From: Bacteroidaceae bacterium
GTDB lineage: Bacteria; Bacteroidota; Bacteroidia; Bacteroidales; Bacteroidaceae
Length of the DNA: 64,000 bases
Reading direction: 5' to 3'
Assembly (NCBI GenBank): GCA_017548075.1
Contig: JAFYNL010000043.1
Location: forward strand, 1 to 64,000
Part shown: piece after piece, positions 62,538 to 64,000 of the stretch
How positions within the stretch are numbered: position 1 is the stretch's first letter
Layout: every line of letters starts with the position of its first letter
Translations under genes and position numbers: made by a program
Notes under the pieces: model-generated
What the model was told of the DNA's origin: nothing
The model's input: only the letters and a program-made list of their open reading frames with translations
Databases searched by the model: none

Positions 62538-64000
62538 ATGAAACGGACAAAATACATACTTGCTTCCTGTATGGCAATCGGGCTTCTGGCCCTTTCGGCT
62601 GCTGAGATAGACGGCCTCTACTTCTGGAAAAACGGCACTTACACCAGGTTCGATGTGTGCGATTTGCTTTTCGGAGACGACAAAGTGACTTTTGGTGAGC
62701 ATTCTTTCGACGTTAGCGAAATAGACAGTATCACCTTCAGAAAACCCGATGAAATGGGCGAAATTGTGACCGATACCTTATATATTATATATGAAGGAGG
62801 GGTTGCGATAGTAAGTCCGAAAAATGTTTCTGGCATTACAACCGAGATAAATGGAGCCGCAGTCACTTTGACGAATGCCAACGAAGATCGTGAAATGTGC
62901 TTCATCCTCAGCGGAGAAAGTAACGAGGGAAATTTCACCTACAACGGAACCTACAAGACTTGCATCCGATTGGCTGGCGTAAGTCTGAAAAGTACTACTG
63001 GTGCGGCTCTCGACATAAAATGCGGCAAGCGAATCGCTCTCGAACTCTTCGAAGGAACGGAGAACTATCTGGAGGATTCTGCAGATAGTCTCGACCAGAA
63101 AGCAGCCCTTTATTGTAAGGGACATCTCGAGGTCAGCAAAGCAGGAACGCTTACTGTGAAAGGCAACTACACCCACGCAATCAAGACGAAGGAATACATG
63201 CTTGTGAAGGCTTCGGCTGGCAGCATCAATGTGATTGGAGCGAAAGGCGACGGCATTCATGCAGGTCAGTACTTCAAGATGAATGGCAGTTCCGTCTCTG
63301 TTAGTGGCGTGAAAGGCGATGGAATACAGGCTGAAGCAACTAAGGAAGGCGATGAATTCGACGGACAAGTTATGCTTCGAGGAGGCACACTCAACGTTTC
63401 TGTGACTGAAAGAGACGTAGCCGCCATCAAAGCCGACAGCTTGATTTATGTTTCCGCAGGCAACATAACCATCAATACGACTGGCGACGGAAACAAAGGT
63501 CTCAAGAGTAAAGACGCCCTTGAAATAGTAGGAGGAGAACTCTCGATTACCCAAAGCGGGAAATACATTGTGGTTAACAACGACCCAGGCTATGTCGTTG
63601 GTATCAAAGCAGATAAGGATCTGGATATTAGTGGTGGCTCAATCACTATCAACAATACTGCCGAAGCAGGAAAGGGACTGAGTGCCGATGGTAATATTAC
63701 CACAAGTGAAGAGTCGGGAGAACTCACCATAAACATCAAGGCAAACGGCTCTGGTGCAGCCCTCGACTTTTCGCGAAACGTCGATGACGACAGCGGTTCT
63801 GGTGGAGGCGATGGTGGAGATGACCCAGACGACCCAGATCCAGTCTATCGCATCTGTGCCGCTCTCAATTCCACAACCAGTCAGTATTGGAAGAATGTCG
63901 TATATCTCTATAGTTCAGACGGCACCAGGATTGCTCAATTAACGAACACAATTACCGTCTCTGCCTCAGGTCAGACCACAAGAACCTTCTATTACTACGA
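62538..64000 (+). CDS. secreted Cthe_2159-like (DUF4353) carbohydrate-binding protein, partial at its 3' end
   Basis: Open reading frame of at least 487 residues that runs off the window. A signal peptide (about 1-22, SAAEIDG) is followed by a short domain (about 25-75), then a right-handed beta-helix-like domain of the Cthe_2159/DUF4353 type. The repeating pattern is seen in GAALDIKCGKRIALELFEG, AIKTKEYMLV, GIHAGQYFKMNG, GIQAEATKEG and GLKSKDALEI. Near residues 416-432 is a Gly/Asp/Pro-rich linker (SGSGGGDGGDDPDDPDP), then a second domain begins. The founding member binds pectin-like acidic sugars, which would fit uxaBA elsewhere in the window; this link is inferred. Confidence 0.85.
   Translation, partial: MKRTKYILASCMAIGLLALSAAEIDGLYFWKNGTYTRFDVCDLLFGDDKVTFGEHSFDVSEIDSITFRKPDEMGEIVTDTLYIIYEGGVAIVSPKNVSGITTEINGAAVTLTNANEDREMCFILSGESNEGNFTYNGTYKTCIRLAGVSLKSTTGAALDIKCGKRIALELFEGTENYLEDSADSLDQKAALYCKGHLEVSKAGTLTVKGNYTHAIKTKEYMLVKASAGSINVIGAKGDGIHAGQYFKMNGSSVSVSGVKGDGIQAEATKEGDEFDGQVMLRGGTLNVSVTERDVAAIKADSLIYVSAGNITINTTGDGNKGLKSKDALEIVGGELSITQSGKYIVVNNDPGYVVGIKADKDLDISGGSITINNTAEAGKGLSADGNITTSEESGELTINIKANGSGAALDFSRNVDDDSGSGGGDGGDDPDDPDPVYRICAALNSTTSQYWKNVVYLYSSDGTRIAQLTNTITVSASGQTTRTFYYY

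Overview
The window is a stretch of a Bacteroidales chromosome, most like Prevotella and relatives. The evidence is the 5' end of a 16S rRNA gene with a Bacteroidetes-type leader, many TAnnTTTG -7 promoter boxes, Bacteroidales-specific families (DUF4292, DUF4294, fused SpmA/SpmB, GlsA/GlsB glycine-lipid acyltransferases) and a three-subunit fumarate reductase with a single cytochrome b. The species is inferred only to this level.

Layout. 1-0.3 kb: start of an rrn operon transcribed leftward. 0.4-2 kb: two small unknown proteins and a repeat-rich gap. 2-5.2 kb: sulfatase, GH16 glucanase and VanX-like dipeptidase (+). 13.4-5.3 kb: a long leftward operon (secreted small protein, glsA, glsB, dgt, dut, TPR protein, DUF4292 lipoprotein, EnvC-like factor). 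18.4-13.6 kb: sppA, lpxK, punA, thiL (-). 18.6-19.6 kb: flippase-like membrane protein (-), divergent from ksgA and fbp (+). 24-22.6 kb: psd, pssA (-), divergent from dnaE, trxA, a small acidic protein and cysS (+). 30-36 kb: DUF4294, radical SAM protein, murQ and frdCAB. 36.4-42.6 kb: mnmG, apt, uvrC, dtd, a MazG-like enzyme and deoC (+). 42.9-51.3 kb: OmpA lipoprotein, S41 protease, ybeY, ruvB, spmAB, uxaB, uxaA (+). 51.3-59.2 kb: ispB-gluQ (-), polA (+), nadA with a CPA2 antiporter (-). 59.2-59.6 kb: candidate chromosomal origin. 59.6-64 kb: trmH-like (+), dacB with a coiled-coil protein (-), and the start of a secreted Cthe_2159-type protein (+) that runs off the window.

Most genes are housekeeping: DNA replication and repair (dnaE, polA, uvrC, ruvB, dut, dgt), envelope building (lpxK, psd/pssA, glsAB, dacB, EnvC), anaerobic respiration (frdCAB) and hexuronate use (uxaBA).

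The outstanding feature is not a gene. At least twelve sites carry arrays of a 22-bp unit, about 67 units by hand count. Each unit has a 10-bp dyad core (mostly TAAC-NN-GTTA, also ACCTTAAGGT, ACTGCAGT, CACACGTG, AAGCACGCTT types) and a 12-bp TTGCAA-like linker, so dyad centres fall every 11 bp. The arrays sit mainly just after gene ends, and one lies in frame inside mnmG. I do not recognise this family. Separately, a DnaA-box cluster beside an A+T-only stretch (59.17-59.59 kb), a 15/16 match to the ParB parS consensus after mnmG, and the rRNA direction together suggest that the window spans the replication origin region. I saw no tRNA gene, CRISPR array, insertion sequence or prophage.
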